The position numbers and the translations under genes were made by a program. Below are positions 44,984 to 54,129 of a stretch of 64,000 nucleotides of DNA, piece after piece. Source of the stretch: Methylobacterium bullatum (lineage in GTDB: Bacteria; Pseudomonadota; Alphaproteobacteria; Rhizobiales; Beijerinckiaceae). The stretch spans positions 17,086-81,085 of the forward strand of contig NZ_NKUG01000003.1 in assembly GCF_014845095.1 (NCBI RefSeq), written 5' to 3'. The notes under the pieces are model-generated. The model was not told where the DNA came from and searched no databases. It worked only from the letters and a program-made list of their open reading frames with translations. How positions within the stretch are numbered: the first letter of the stretch is position 1; each line of letters starts with the position of its first letter.

Positions 44984-45796
44984 ATGCTAGACAAATTCAC
45001 CCTCTCGCTCTTTGCCTTGTGCCTGCTCGGCACTCCGGCCATCGCACAGACCGGATTGGCGAGGCAAACCCTTGTTGCGGGAGAGCGGGTGGTGGATCTG
45101 CTGCTCGGCGACGGTCAGAACCAGCGCGTCCTCTACGACGCACCGCCTCACCCCCGGGCAACACTCGTCATGCTGCCGGGGGGCTCCGGCAACATCGGCG
45201 TTGGGCGCGATGGCGACCTGCGACACCAGGAGAATTTCGTTGTCCGCACGAGGGCCGACTGGGTGGCAAGGGGTTACGCCGTCCTGGTTCCGGACACTCT
45301 CGATCGGGCGAACTTGCGAGGCCTGCGAAGCTCTCCAGCCTACGGCCGTCTGGTGGTGAGTCTGGCTGCCTTCGCCCGGGATCAAGCGCCTTCGCCCGTC
45401 TTCCTCATTGGCACCAGCCAGGGGACGATAGCGGCGATGAGAGGCGCCGCCCAAGCCGGGCCGGGTCTTCTTGCGGGCTTGGTGTTGACCGAGGCCGTGT
45501 CGATACCGGGACGACGGAGCACCGAGACGGTCTTCGACGCGGACCCGCAGAGCGTGCGCGTTCCCGTGCTCGTCGTAGCCAACCGCGACGATGCCTGCGC
45601 CGTGACCCCACCCGAAATGGCTCCACGCATCGCCGCCGCCCTGTCGCACGCGCCGAGTGTTCGCATCCTTGCGGTCAGCGGCGGCATGCAGCGTTCGGAT
45701 AGGGGCTGCGGTTCACTCTCGCCCCATGGTTACGACGGCATCGAGCAGGAGGTGGTGGGCGGGATCGCCGGGTGGCTCCAAATGCACGGCGGGTAA
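44984..45796 (+). CDS. Secreted alpha/beta hydrolase-like protein
   Basis: A 270-residue protein with a signal peptide (FTLSLFALCLLGTPAIAQ, cut after AIAQ). The hydrolase fold is suggested by LVMLPGGSGNIG, then FLIGTSQGTIAAM, with the nucleophile Ser in GTSQG, PVLVVANRDDACAVTPP with an acid, and a C-terminal SPHGYDG His. It therefore acts in the periplasm, probably as an esterase or peptidase-like enzyme on a small substrate. GGGAGAG precedes ATG 44984. Neighbours offer no clear partner. Confidence 0.8.
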   Translation: MLDKFTLSLFALCLLGTPAIAQTGLARQTLVAGERVVDLLLGDGQNQRVLYDAPPHPRATLVMLPGGSGNIGVGRDGDLRHQENFVVRTRADWVARGYAVLVPDTLDRANLRGLRSSPAYGRLVVSLAAFARDQAPSPVFLIGTSQGTIAAMRGAAQAGPGLLAGLVLTEAVSIPGRRSTETVFDADPQSVRVPVLVVANRDDACAVTPPEMAPRIAAALSHAPSVRILAVSGGMQRSDRGCGSLSPHGYDGIEQEVVGGIAGWLQMHGG

Positions 45797-46365
45797 CCGC
45801 AGTGGGCCGACGAGAGGTCGCTGAGCGGGTGCGCGCGTACGGGCCGTTGCCGCGTGGACTGGTCCCGCGGGCGGTGAAAGCGACTCCAACGCGCCGTTGA
45901 GCCGCGATTTGACGGCTCTGTGCCCCACTCCGTCACTTCAGCAGGATGGCCCCCTGCTCCAAGGCATGCGCCCCACCTCAGGTGCGTCGGTCGATGGGAC
46001 CATCCCCTCCGACACGACAGATCCCCAGGTTCGGCCTGAACCGCTCGGTCCTTCGAGTCGTGTGGGCGCCATCGCGGCGCGGGTCGCCGTGATGTGGGCA
46101 GCCATTCTTGACCGGGCTCAGCTTGGATCCCTTACGGTGGCCGCTGCGACGATCCGGTCGTGCCTGGCGAAGGATGGAGGCTCGGCCGCCGGCCTTCCTC
46201 CCTGATGTGCGAAAGATCCTCGGTCATCATGCGCCGGATGCGCCAGCGGGCGACGTTGCAGCGCAATAATGCGAAGCGCCCAAGATTCCGGAAAGTTTTT
46301 TGCAATCCGATGCCTCTTCCAGGCGCGCCGAGCGCGCGGATCTGACCCCACTGCCGCGTCGGTTC
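45797..46365. other. Intergenic region between convergent genes
   Basis: About 570 bases, between a plus-strand hydrolase and a minus-strand P450. Reading frames at 45897-46205 and 46160-46345 have neither ribosome sites nor family likeness. No clear terminator was found. Confidence 0.45.
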
Positions 46366-47775
46366 TCATGCGCAGGGAAGCAAGCGGAAAGCCGGGGATC
46401 GGTTTGGCCGGGTGGCGAATGCGCCGACCGGCAGCACCGGCCCGTCTTCGTCAAGGACGAGGTCATTGTCCCGCAGCAACCGCGCCAGGACCAGGACCGC
46501 CTCCGAGGTGGCGAGTTGCGCCCCCATGCACACGCGTGGCCCCGCGCCGAACGGCAGGAAGCTGTAGCGATCCGGCTTCTCGGGGCCGAGGAAGCGCCCG
46601 GGATCGAAGCGCTCGGGCGAGACCCACAAACGCGGGTCGGTGTGCAGGAGGGTGAACGGCATCAGCACGATGGCCCCGCGCCTGACGGGTACGCCGCACA
46701 GCTCATGATCCGCCACCGCTTGGCGTGCCGTCATGTACGCCGGAGGATAGAGCCGCAGCGCCTCTTCCACCACGGCGCGCGTGTGCGGCAGCGCGCCGGC
46801 CGCCGACCCAGCTCCGACCGGGGACAAGTCGACCTGCCGCGCTTCTCGTCGAACGGCGCGTCGCCAGTCTGGCGCATTGGCCAGGAGGTAGCAGGCCCAG
46901 AACAGCGTCAGGCCCGTCGTCTCGTGTCCGGCGAAGATCATCGTTGAGACCTCATCGGCGAGGAGGTCCTCATCCCGATCCCCGTAGGCATCCGACAGGA
47001 GGTCGAAGAGGTCGCGCGGCGCCCCGGCCGAGTGAGATGCCCGGCGCCGGGCGATGATCGCAAGGATGAGCGCCCGCCAGCGCCGGCGAAAGCGAGAGCG
47101 GCGGAAGGTCGTCAACGTCGGCAACCAGCCTGGCAGGATGAAGTCGCTGGCGCGCGGCCGCCCGATGCCGTCCGCGTAGAAGTGGAGCATGTCGCGCAGC
47201 TGTGGCCCGAAGGCTTTCGTCTCCAGAGAGAACATGCTCGTGCAGGCGACGGCGAGGCTGAGATCCTGCATCACCCCGAGCAGGTCCAAGGGCTCCCCGC
47301 GGGATGCCTCCAGCGGGCCGAGGGCCGCCTCGGTACAAGCGGCCATGTGCGGGGCTAGCAGGGTCACGGTGCGGGGCGTGAAGGCCGGAGCCAGGATCCG
47401 GCGCTGCCGGCGCCAAGCCTCTCCCTCGCTGGCCGCCACGCCGCGTCCGATGAGGGCACCGAAGATGCGGTCGCCGGCCGCGATGCGCCGGTAGAGACCC
47501 GGGCGCGTGGCCAGCACGTCGCGCATCGCCTGCGGACCAGCCGCGATGACCACGTCGCGACCGAGCATGGGCAGTACGAGCACCGGCTGCTCGCGGCACC
47601 GCGGCGGGAAGGCGGAATAGGCATTGCGGCGCAGGCCCGCCAAGATGCCGAGGGCGCCCACGCCGTCCGGCGCCAGCGGTGGCATGGGCGGGGTGAAGCA
47701 GACTTGCCCGCACGTGTCGGGTACCTTGGGGATGCTTTCCATCGGTGTGTCCTGATCGAAGGCGGTCGCAGCCAT
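46366..47775 (-). CDS. Cytochrome P450 monooxygenase
   Basis: About 469 residues. The I-helix oxygen-binding stretch is MIFAGHETTGLTLFWA, the ExxR motif is VEEALRLYPPAYM and the haem-binding loop is SFLPFGAGPRVCMGAQLA with the axial Cys. The sequence looks like the CYP102/CYP4-like side of bacterial P450s rather than the shorter class I type. ATG 47775 is preferred; 47742 is also possible. The histidine kinase gene ends 88 bases before it in the same direction, so it may belong to that operon. It needs a reductase that is not in the window, although the Fpr/FdxA pair at 4.6-5.7 kb could serve. Substrate unknown. Confidence 0.9.
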   Translation of the reverse strand: MAATAFDQDTPMESIPKVPDTCGQVCFTPPMPPLAPDGVGALGILAGLRRNAYSAFPPRCREQPVLVLPMLGRDVVIAAGPQAMRDVLATRPGLYRRIAAGDRIFGALIGRGVAASEGEAWRRQRRILAPAFTPRTVTLLAPHMAACTEAALGPLEASRGEPLDLLGVMQDLSLAVACTSMFSLETKAFGPQLRDMLHFYADGIGRPRASDFILPGWLPTLTTFRRSRFRRRWRALILAIIARRRASHSAGAPRDLFDLLSDAYGDRDEDLLADEVSTMIFAGHETTGLTLFWACYLLANAPDWRRAVRREARQVDLSPVGAGSAAGALPHTRAVVEEALRLYPPAYMTARQAVADHELCGVPVRRGAIVLMPFTLLHTDPRLWVSPERFDPGRFLGPEKPDRYSFLPFGAGPRVCMGAQLATSEAVLVLARLLRDNDLVLDEDGPVLPVGAFATRPNRSPAFRLLPCA

Positions 47776-47862
47776 GCGCCGTTCGCTGCATGAAGACCGA
47801 TCCGCCAAGCTCTGCGCAGGGTCCGAGGCGACCGCTGCCTGTCGGGGCACCGTCATGACTTG

Positions 47863-50352
47863 CTACTGCGCTACCACTCGATCGGGGGCGACCTTGCGCT
47901 GGGGTGGCGCGCTCCGCGCTTCCGACCCCAGGTGTCGCCGCAGCGTCAGTGCGAGCGTGCTCGAACGCCAGGGTCGGTGCGCGACGTCGACGATCGGGAT
48001 CGCCGAGAGAACCTCCGGTCGCACCGTGTCGGCGGCCGAGAGGGAGAGCACGATCGGACGATCGACGATACGGGCAGCGCGGCGGGCGAAGGCCAGACCG
48101 AGCGAGAGCGACGGGTGATTCTCGACGATGAGCAGGTCGAAGCGCTTCGGCTCCGTCCGCAAGGCGGTCAGCGCCGCGTCCGGATCTGTGTAGCCGATCG
48201 GCTCGTAACCCAGGGCCGCGAGGGTCTCTTCATCCTCCTGCACCGCGGAGCGCGCGGCTCCGACGATCATCACGGTGCCGCCGGCGGCCGAGACGCCGAG
48301 CTCTGCCGCCGGGCGTGCGGCCAGCCACACCTCGAACGCGCTGCCGACGCCTGGGGCGCTCCGGACGTCGATGGCGCCCGCCTGTTCCTGGACAAACTCA
48401 AAGGCCGTGGCGAGCCCAAGGCCAGTTCCGGCGGGACGCGTGGTGAAGAATGGCTCGAAGATCCGAGCGCGGGTAGCCTCGTCCATCCCGCGGCCCTTGT
48501 CGGACACGCGGATGCAGGCGTAGGCGCCCGATGGCAGCTCTCCGTGAGAAAGAGCGCGCCGCTCCGGAAGTTGGACCCGTTCGAGCTGCACGTCGACCGC
48601 TGCGCCCGGCTCGGAAGCCTGGATGGCGTTGCGGATCAAATTGTGGATCACCTGCTGCAGCTGTGCCGGCTCGCCGTCGACGATCGCGCCGTCGGTGGTC
48701 CCGGTCAAGCGGATCGCGGTCGGGTCTGCGGTCGATGTGCGGATCACGTCCACCGTCTCGGCCACGATCGCGTCGACCGCGCTCGTGTTCTGCGACGAGC
48801 AGCCCCGCCGCCCGTAATCAAGGATCTGTCCCGCGATCTCGTGGGCCCGACCACCCGCTTGGACCAGCAGCCCGATATGCTCGGTTGCCCGTCCCGGATC
48901 GACCGGCAGGGCATCCGCGGCGATCTCGGCATGACCGAGCATGACGTTGAGCACATTGTTGATGTTATGCGCCACGCCGCTGGCGAAGATCCCGATCGCT
49001 TCGAGTCGCTGCGCACGCCGCAGGGCCGCCTCGATCTCGCGACGTTCAGCCCAGACGTGCTGGCGCTCCAGCGCCGCGCCGAAGCTTTCGGCCACGACGC
49101 GCAGGAGCCCGCGCGAGTGCCGCATCCAGGGGGGCAGGACGCTGATGGTGCGCTCGAAGCACAGCACACCGACGATTTGTCCCCCCCGTCGCAGGCGCGC
49201 GCAGGTAAACGTCGCGACCCCGCGCTCCGCCAGGGGGCGAACCAGTGCCGGGGGCCCGATTTCGTCCGATGTCTCGATGAAGATGTAGTCTTCAGGCGCA
49301 GTGATGATGTCAGGCACCAGAGCGCGTTGCGTGAGCGGCCATCCGCGGGGCTCCGGCAGCCCCGCTCGGTTCCACAGATGGACCGCATCGGAACCGTCGA
49401 GCATCAGTATGTAGCAATGATCAGTGCAGGCTCCCGTGCTCACCATCGCCATGACATCGACGATGCGCGATGCAATCTCATCGGGCTGACTGGCCGAGAA
49501 ATGGTTGGCGGCCTGAGCGACGACCGATTGAAAGGCGATCGTTCGACGCAAGACGAGAGTCCCTGCTCGCATCAGCAGGCCCACGCGCACCACCAAGGCC
49601 ACCAAGCACAAGGCAGCCGCATAGAGTGCGAGACGGAATCCGTCCGCACGGGCCTGCCGCTGGTCCCGAAGGGTACGACGAGCCTCCAAGAGCGCTTGGC
49701 GAGCCGCCTCGCTCGATGAGTCCGGCAGGGAACGGGTGACAGTGTCGACCTGCGGCAGCAACTCCAGGAGTTGGCGCCCATGCAGGACGATGGCGGTGAT
49801 GTCCGCGCCTCGGTCCGAAGGTGCGCCCGCCGCCAGGACATCGAGTCGGGCGCGGATGTCGTCGAAGCGCTTGGGGCTCGATTCGCGGGCAAGTTCCGCG
49901 ACCCGGATCTGCAGGGCGGCGACCGCGCGGGCGAGGTTGGGATCGATATCCGGCTCGGAGAGCCGATCGCTGAGAGAGTTGAAATAGGCGATCGAGTTCT
50001 GCAAGAGGGCGTTGCCGGTCTTGAAGCGCTCGACCATCTGCGCCTCCCGGTCGATCGCCTCGACGAGCGAGCGCATCTCGCTATCGTCCGGCCCGCTCGC
50101 CGCCCGCAACCCGGACAGCGCTGCCTGCATCTCGCGGAGGTGGGCTACGATCGGATCGTAGTTGCGCAGGAGTCCGGTCCGCGCCCGGAGCACGTCGTGC
50201 TGCATCCGGGATTCGGCGAGGGCGATGGCATCGACCGTGCGCCGGGTCTGCCCAAAGGCGGCGTCCATCTCGCCCTTGCCGTTGATCATCAGCCACGTGA
50301 GCAGCGCGGCGAGCAGCGCGCCGAGGACGGCGGCCTGTAGGGTCAACCTCAT
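47863..50352 (-). CDS. VirA-like hybrid sensor histidine kinase
   Basis: About 829 residues. A membrane helix (AAVLGALLAALLTWLMI) at the N-terminus and a second near residue 250 (LALYAAALCLVALVV) flank a mostly helical periplasmic domain. A GAF-like domain, then the phospho-acceptor helix with GVAHNINNVLNVMLGHAEIA follow; the ATPase has NLIRNAIQAS, SDKGRGMDEAT and TGLGLATAFEF. The C-terminal receiver-like part has LLIVENHPS where the Asp is expected, so it is probably not phosphorylated. HNINN replaces the usual HEFNN. ATG 50352 overlaps the peroxidase stop as ATGA. The response regulator is encoded two genes upstream. Confidence 0.87.
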   Translation of the reverse strand: MRLTLQAAVLGALLAALLTWLMINGKGEMDAAFGQTRRTVDAIALAESRMQHDVLRARTGLLRNYDPIVAHLREMQAALSGLRAASGPDDSEMRSLVEAIDREAQMVERFKTGNALLQNSIAYFNSLSDRLSEPDIDPNLARAVAALQIRVAELARESSPKRFDDIRARLDVLAAGAPSDRGADITAIVLHGRQLLELLPQVDTVTRSLPDSSSEAARQALLEARRTLRDQRQARADGFRLALYAAALCLVALVVRVGLLMRAGTLVLRRTIAFQSVVAQAANHFSASQPDEIASRIVDVMAMVSTGACTDHCYILMLDGSDAVHLWNRAGLPEPRGWPLTQRALVPDIITAPEDYIFIETSDEIGPPALVRPLAERGVATFTCARLRRGGQIVGVLCFERTISVLPPWMRHSRGLLRVVAESFGAALERQHVWAERREIEAALRRAQRLEAIGIFASGVAHNINNVLNVMLGHAEIAADALPVDPGRATEHIGLLVQAGGRAHEIAGQILDYGRRGCSSQNTSAVDAIVAETVDVIRTSTADPTAIRLTGTTDGAIVDGEPAQLQQVIHNLIRNAIQASEPGAAVDVQLERVQLPERRALSHGELPSGAYACIRVSDKGRGMDEATRARIFEPFFTTRPAGTGLGLATAFEFVQEQAGAIDVRSAPGVGSAFEVWLAARPAAELGVSAAGGTVMIVGAARSAVQEDEETLAALGYEPIGYTDPDAALTALRTEPKRFDLLIVENHPSLSLGLAFARRAARIVDRPIVLSLSAADTVRPEVLSAIPIVDVAHRPWRSSTLALTLRRHLGSEARSAPPQRKVAPDRVVAQ

Positions 50353-51356
50353 GGCTGCGGCGGGGTGTCGGGCGCCGGCGAAGGCGTCAGTGGACGCCCC
50401 TCGTACGAGCCCGTGAGCGTGCCGAGGAACGCCACGATGGAGCCGATTTGTGCGTCGGTCAGCTCCCGGCCGAGCTGCACCCGGGCCATCAGCCGCACCG
50501 CCTCGGGGAGCGTGGGGACACCGCCGTCGTCGAAGTAGGGGGCCGTGACCGCGACGTTTCGCAGGCTCGGCACTCGAAGCACCTCGGCGGCCTTGTCGGG
50601 GATCGTGACGAAGATCCCGACTTTCTCGAATAGGTTGCCGCCGACATTGGCGCCCTGGTGGCAAGCCGCGCAGCCGATGCCTTTGAACAGGGTGTAGCCC
50701 GACCGCTCCGACTCGGTAATCGCCTGGACGTCGCCGCGCAGCCACCGGTCGAAGCGGCTATCGGGCGTGAGCAGGCTGCGCTCGAAGCTGTTGATCGCGT
50801 CGATCACCGCCGCTCGATCGGCCTCCCGGCCATAGGTCGCCCGGAACGGACCATCGAGTGCCGGGTCGGCTTGGATCACCGCGAGGATGCGGGACCAGGA
50901 TCCACCCAGGAACTCCGGCCGGGTCAAAGCAATCTCGGCTTGGTCCGCCAGCGTCGGAATTTCGCCCGCCCAACCTAAGCGGAAGCTCAGTGCCGCGTTA
51001 AAGGCCGTGGGTGTGTTGCGCGGCATCGATGTGCCGTCGGTGGTCAGGTTTCGGGTAGCCGCGCTCGCGCCGCTGCTGTGGATATCGTGGCAGGTGATGC
51101 AGGCCCGGTCGCCCCCACGCGACAGCCGAGTGTCGGTGAACAGCCTCCGGCCAAGGGCGACCCGCTCCGGATCCGCCCCAAGGCTGCTCGGGACGGGGGT
51201 GATGACGTCCTGAGCTTCCACAGCCTCGGCCGCCTTGGACGCACCCGGCGGGCCTTCCCCGGCGGCCGACGGCAGGATGGACAGGGCGCTGCCGATGAGG
51301 GCGGCGACTAAGGCCGCCACGGGGGAATAGGCCCGGCGCGACGGTGCCACAGTCAC
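50349..51356 (-). CDS. Di-haem cytochrome c peroxidase (MauG/CCP family)
   Basis: About 335 residues. A signal peptide is likely (VAALVAALIGSALSILPSAAG). Two haem sites, ACITCHDIHSSG and GCAACHQGANVGG, are the CxxCH motifs of bacterial cytochrome c peroxidases, with LGRRLFTDTRLS and APYFDDGG as supporting family motifs. It would reduce peroxide or oxidise a partner in the periplasm. GTG 51356 overlaps the regulator stop, and its own stop overlaps the kinase start, so three genes are translated as one block. A sensing or signalling link between peroxidase and kinase is an inference from this. Confidence 0.88.
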   Translation of the reverse strand: MTVAPSRRAYSPVAALVAALIGSALSILPSAAGEGPPGASKAAEAVEAQDVITPVPSSLGADPERVALGRRLFTDTRLSRGGDRACITCHDIHSSGASAATRNLTTDGTSMPRNTPTAFNAALSFRLGWAGEIPTLADQAEIALTRPEFLGGSWSRILAVIQADPALDGPFRATYGREADRAAVIDAINSFERSLLTPDSRFDRWLRGDVQAITESERSGYTLFKGIGCAACHQGANVGGNLFEKVGIFVTIPDKAAEVLRVPSLRNVAVTAPYFDDGGVPTLPEAVRLMARVQLGRELTDAQIGSIVAFLGTLTGSYEGRPLTPSPAPDTPPQP

Positions 51357-52114
51357 AGCTTCTCGACGGGCACGGCGAAGACGTAGCCGATGCCGCGCTC
51401 GGTCACGATCAGACGCGGCGCGCTCGGATCCGCCTCCAGCTTGCGTCGCAGCCGCAGGATCTGCACGTCGATGCTGCGGTCGAACACATCCTCGTGGACA
51501 CGCGTGGCTTGCAGGAGCTGCTCGCGGCTCAGGGGACGCTGGGGGGCATCGAGGAAGGCGACCAGCAGCGCGTACTCGCCCTTGCTCAGAGCGATGTCCG
51601 CACCGTCGGGATCGGTCAGGCGCCGGCGCCGGCGGTCGAGCACCCAACCGTCGAAGCGGCTGCGATGGGAGTCCTGAACCCGCGTCGGGGCGGGCGTGAC
51701 CTCGGCCCGGCGCAGGATGACCCGCACCCGCGCCAGTAGCTCGCGCAGGCCGTAGGGTTTGACGATGTAGTCGTCCGCGCCGAGTTCGAGGCCGATCACC
51801 CGGTCGATTTCGTCCGGGCGATGGCCGGTAGTGATGATCACCGGTAGGTCGCTCCGGGCGCGCAGGTCGCGCAGCAGATCGAGGCCGTTCTCCGATCCCA
51901 AGCGCAGGTCGAGCACAACGAGGTCGAACGCGCCCTCCGCGAGCCGCCTCTCCGCCTCCCTCCGGTCGGTCGCCGGAGTCACATCGACATCGTGGTCGGC
52001 GAAGTGGTCCGAGACGATGCGCTGAATGCCCGCATCGTCCTCAATGAGCAGGATACGCGTCGTACCGGCCCGTGCGCCTCGAGCCGGACTCCGGCTCAGA
52101 CTGGGTTCGATCAT
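51353..52114 (-). CDS. VirG/OmpR-type response regulator
   Basis: About 253 residues. The receiver domain has ILLIEDDAG with the acidic pair, LVVLDLRLGSENGLDLL with the phospho-acceptor Asp, and VKPYGLREL with the Lys. The C-terminal winged helix of the OmpR type ends IDVQILRLRRKLEADPSAPRLIVTERGIGYVF. AAGGAG stands six bases before ATG 52114. It is the first gene of the block with the peroxidase and the VirA-like kinase. The output genes are unknown; the P450 and peroxidase are near. Confidence 0.92.
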   Translation of the reverse strand: MIEPSLSRSPARGARAGTTRILLIEDDAGIQRIVSDHFADHDVDVTPATDRREAERRLAEGAFDLVVLDLRLGSENGLDLLRDLRARSDLPVIITTGHRPDEIDRVIGLELGADDYIVKPYGLRELLARVRVILRRAEVTPAPTRVQDSHRSRFDGWVLDRRRRRLTDPDGADIALSKGEYALLVAFLDAPQRPLSREQLLQATRVHEDVFDRSIDVQILRLRRKLEADPSAPRLIVTERGIGYVFAVPVEKL

Positions 52115-52857
52115 TACCAACTCCTTCTCGCGGCAGCCAGCCGAGCCGCCATGATCTCGACAGGCAGGGTCGGAAACTTGGAGACCTGTCACGCCGAGCG
52201 ACGAACCCCAGCAGATCCCCGCGTCCGTCACCGGCCCGCCCTGGATGCCAAGGAAGTCGTGTCCGGACGTGGGGCCTTGAACCGCCGATTTGGTATCATG
52301 CCCCCCAAAGGATTGCGCCCTTCATATTGTACGGTCGCCCCCGTGCAAGCATTCGCGCCAGACATGGCTTCGGTACGTGTCTATATGATTGTATTACCAT
52401 TGTAATACAAAATTCTGCGCGCCGAAACAGTGGCGTAACTGAGGAAAATCACAGTCATTATACCACTTCCGGTAGGCTGAGATGAACGGTTCCACGATTG
52501 ACGGGCGACGAGCGCTCCGCCGCAGACACTTTTACCTTTTAAGGTCCGGGCGTCTCGGATCATGAGCTGAACTTATCGGACTGCCCGCTAAGAGGCGGCG
52601 GGAGCCTGCCGTTTCGGCTCCGTCACCGGATCCGGGACGCCGACCGGAACGCAACAGCCTCGTTCTGCACGACCTGATCGGACAGACTACCCGCTAGGTC
52701 GCGCACCCATCATCATCCATCCGGTTCACCCCTGTTCGAACCGGCATGTGCAGTCGCTCCGCGGACCGGATCCGTACATCCGCGCCTGCACGTCGGCAAA
52801 GCCCCCCATCACAACATGAATACCGCGCGCCCGCGCGGTTAGACCGGGAATCCCGCC
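52115..52857. other. Intergenic region with a divergent promoter and a dyad
   Basis: This 740-base gap separates the leftward regulator operon from the rightward glycosyltransferase operon, so both promoters lie in it. It holds the 22-base dyad described separately and an AT-richer stretch at 52,375-52,500. No gene is recognised. Confidence 0.5.
52389..52410. promoter_or_regulatory. 22-bp dyad, probable operator
   Basis: TTGTATTAC, a CATT spacer and GTAATACAA form a perfect 9-base inverted repeat. It lies in an AT-rich patch between divergent operons, 275 bases from the regulator start and 450 from the glycosyltransferase. The form fits a dimeric regulator such as a GntR or TetR type; which protein binds is unknown. 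Confidence 0.6.
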
Positions 52858-54129
52858 ATGTCGCTTGACGTCCTATGCATTTCTTGGGGAACCACGGGCA
52901 ATCTCAGCCCTGTGCTCACGGCAGCGCGGCAGCTGCGCCGGGCGGGCCACCGCCCACGTGTCATGGCGGATCCGGCGATGATCGGCGAGGTTGAAGCGGC
53001 GGGCTTTCCGTTCGTCGGGTGGCGCCGGGCCCCGACCGGACAGGAGGCCGATCCGGTCGATTTCTCGGATCTGTCCGATTGGCTGCGCCAAGCCATGTTC
53101 GCCCCAGCGAGCACCTACGCTGCGGACACGCTCGACGAGATCCGTCGTCTCCCGACCGACGCCGTCCTCAGCATCGACCTGCTGGTCGGCTGCGCCCTGG
53201 CCGCTGAGGTGGCCGGCATCCCGCACGCGATCCTGTCGCCGCATATCAGCATTCGCCCGCTGCCCGGCATGCCTCCCGCCGCGAGCGGCCTGACGCCGCC
53301 GCGGACCGAAGCGGAGCGGGCCGCGGTCGACACAGCAACCGACACGATCGTTTTGGCAATGGAGCGCAGCCGGCCGGCGCTCAACGCTGCACGCCGCGCA
53401 TTCGGGCTGGCGCCGGTCACGACCGCCTTCGCGCATTACGAACAGGCCGAGCGGGTCCTCCTGGCGGTCAGCCAAGCCTTCGACTTCGACGGGGCGGTGC
53501 TCCCCGCCAATTACCGCTACATCGGCCCGCTGCTCGACGAGCCGGTCTGGTCGCAGGGCGCCCGGACCCTGTGGTCCGGGGCGGGCCAGCCGCGCATTCT
53601 CGTCGCCGGCAGCACCGGTGCCCAGAACCAGACCGACCTCCTCCGGCGGATCGTGCGCGCCGTCGGGAAGGTCGAGGCCGAGACCATCGTGACCACTGGC
53701 CCGAACGTCGACGCCAGGGACCTGGACGCCCCCGACACCATCCGCGTTGTGGCGACCGCCTCCCATGACGCCCTCATGACCGAGGCCGACCTAGTGGTCT
53801 GCCAGGGCGGCCACGGGACCGTCAGCCGCGCACTGCTGCACGGCGTGCCGCTGCTGGTGATCCCGCTCGCCCGCGACCAAACCGACAACGCCGCCCGGAT
53901 CGCGCTGCGCGGCGCCGGCCTACGCCTGCCCGCGACGGCGAGCGCCGACGAGATCGCTGCGGCGGTCCACCGGCTCCTGGCGGAACCGACCTTCCGCACG
54001 GCCGCCGAGGGCCTCGGCGCCGCCGTCCGGGCCGATCTCGACGCGGGCGGGCTCGTCCGAGAGATCGCCGCGATGGTTGCCGCACATCGGGACGCCGCAT
54101 CCCGGGACGGAGGCCGGCTTTGGGGTTGA
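52858..54129 (+). CDS. MGT-type glycosyltransferase (GT-B fold, GT1 family)
   Basis: A 423-residue glycosyltransferase. The N-terminal half begins LDVLCISWGTTGNLSPVLTAARQLRRAGH, and the C-terminal nucleotide-sugar region is VVCQGGHGTVSRALLHGVPLLVIPLARDQTDNAARI, the classic GT1 motif of macrolide and flavonoid-type sugar transferases. It is predicted to glycosylate a small, likely hydrophobic molecule. The MFS gene overlaps its end by 10 bases, and a hydrolase and a P450 follow, so it is the head of a small tailoring and export operon. The acceptor is unknown. Confidence 0.88.
   Translation: MSLDVLCISWGTTGNLSPVLTAARQLRRAGHRPRVMADPAMIGEVEAAGFPFVGWRRAPTGQEADPVDFSDLSDWLRQAMFAPASTYAADTLDEIRRLPTDAVLSIDLLVGCALAAEVAGIPHAILSPHISIRPLPGMPPAASGLTPPRTEAERAAVDTATDTIVLAMERSRPALNAARRAFGLAPVTTAFAHYEQAERVLLAVSQAFDFDGAVLPANYRYIGPLLDEPVWSQGARTLWSGAGQPRILVAGSTGAQNQTDLLRRIVRAVGKVEAETIVTTGPNVDARDLDAPDTIRVVATASHDALMTEADLVVCQGGHGTVSRALLHGVPLLVIPLARDQTDNAARIALRGAGLRLPATASADEIAAAVHRLLAEPTFRTAAEGLGAAVRADLDAGGLVREIAAMVAAHRDAASRDGGRLWG

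Noticed and set aside
47860..49719. 619-codon plus-strand frame
   Set aside because: It is antisense to the VirA-like kinase, whose domains are clear, and has no domain of its own.
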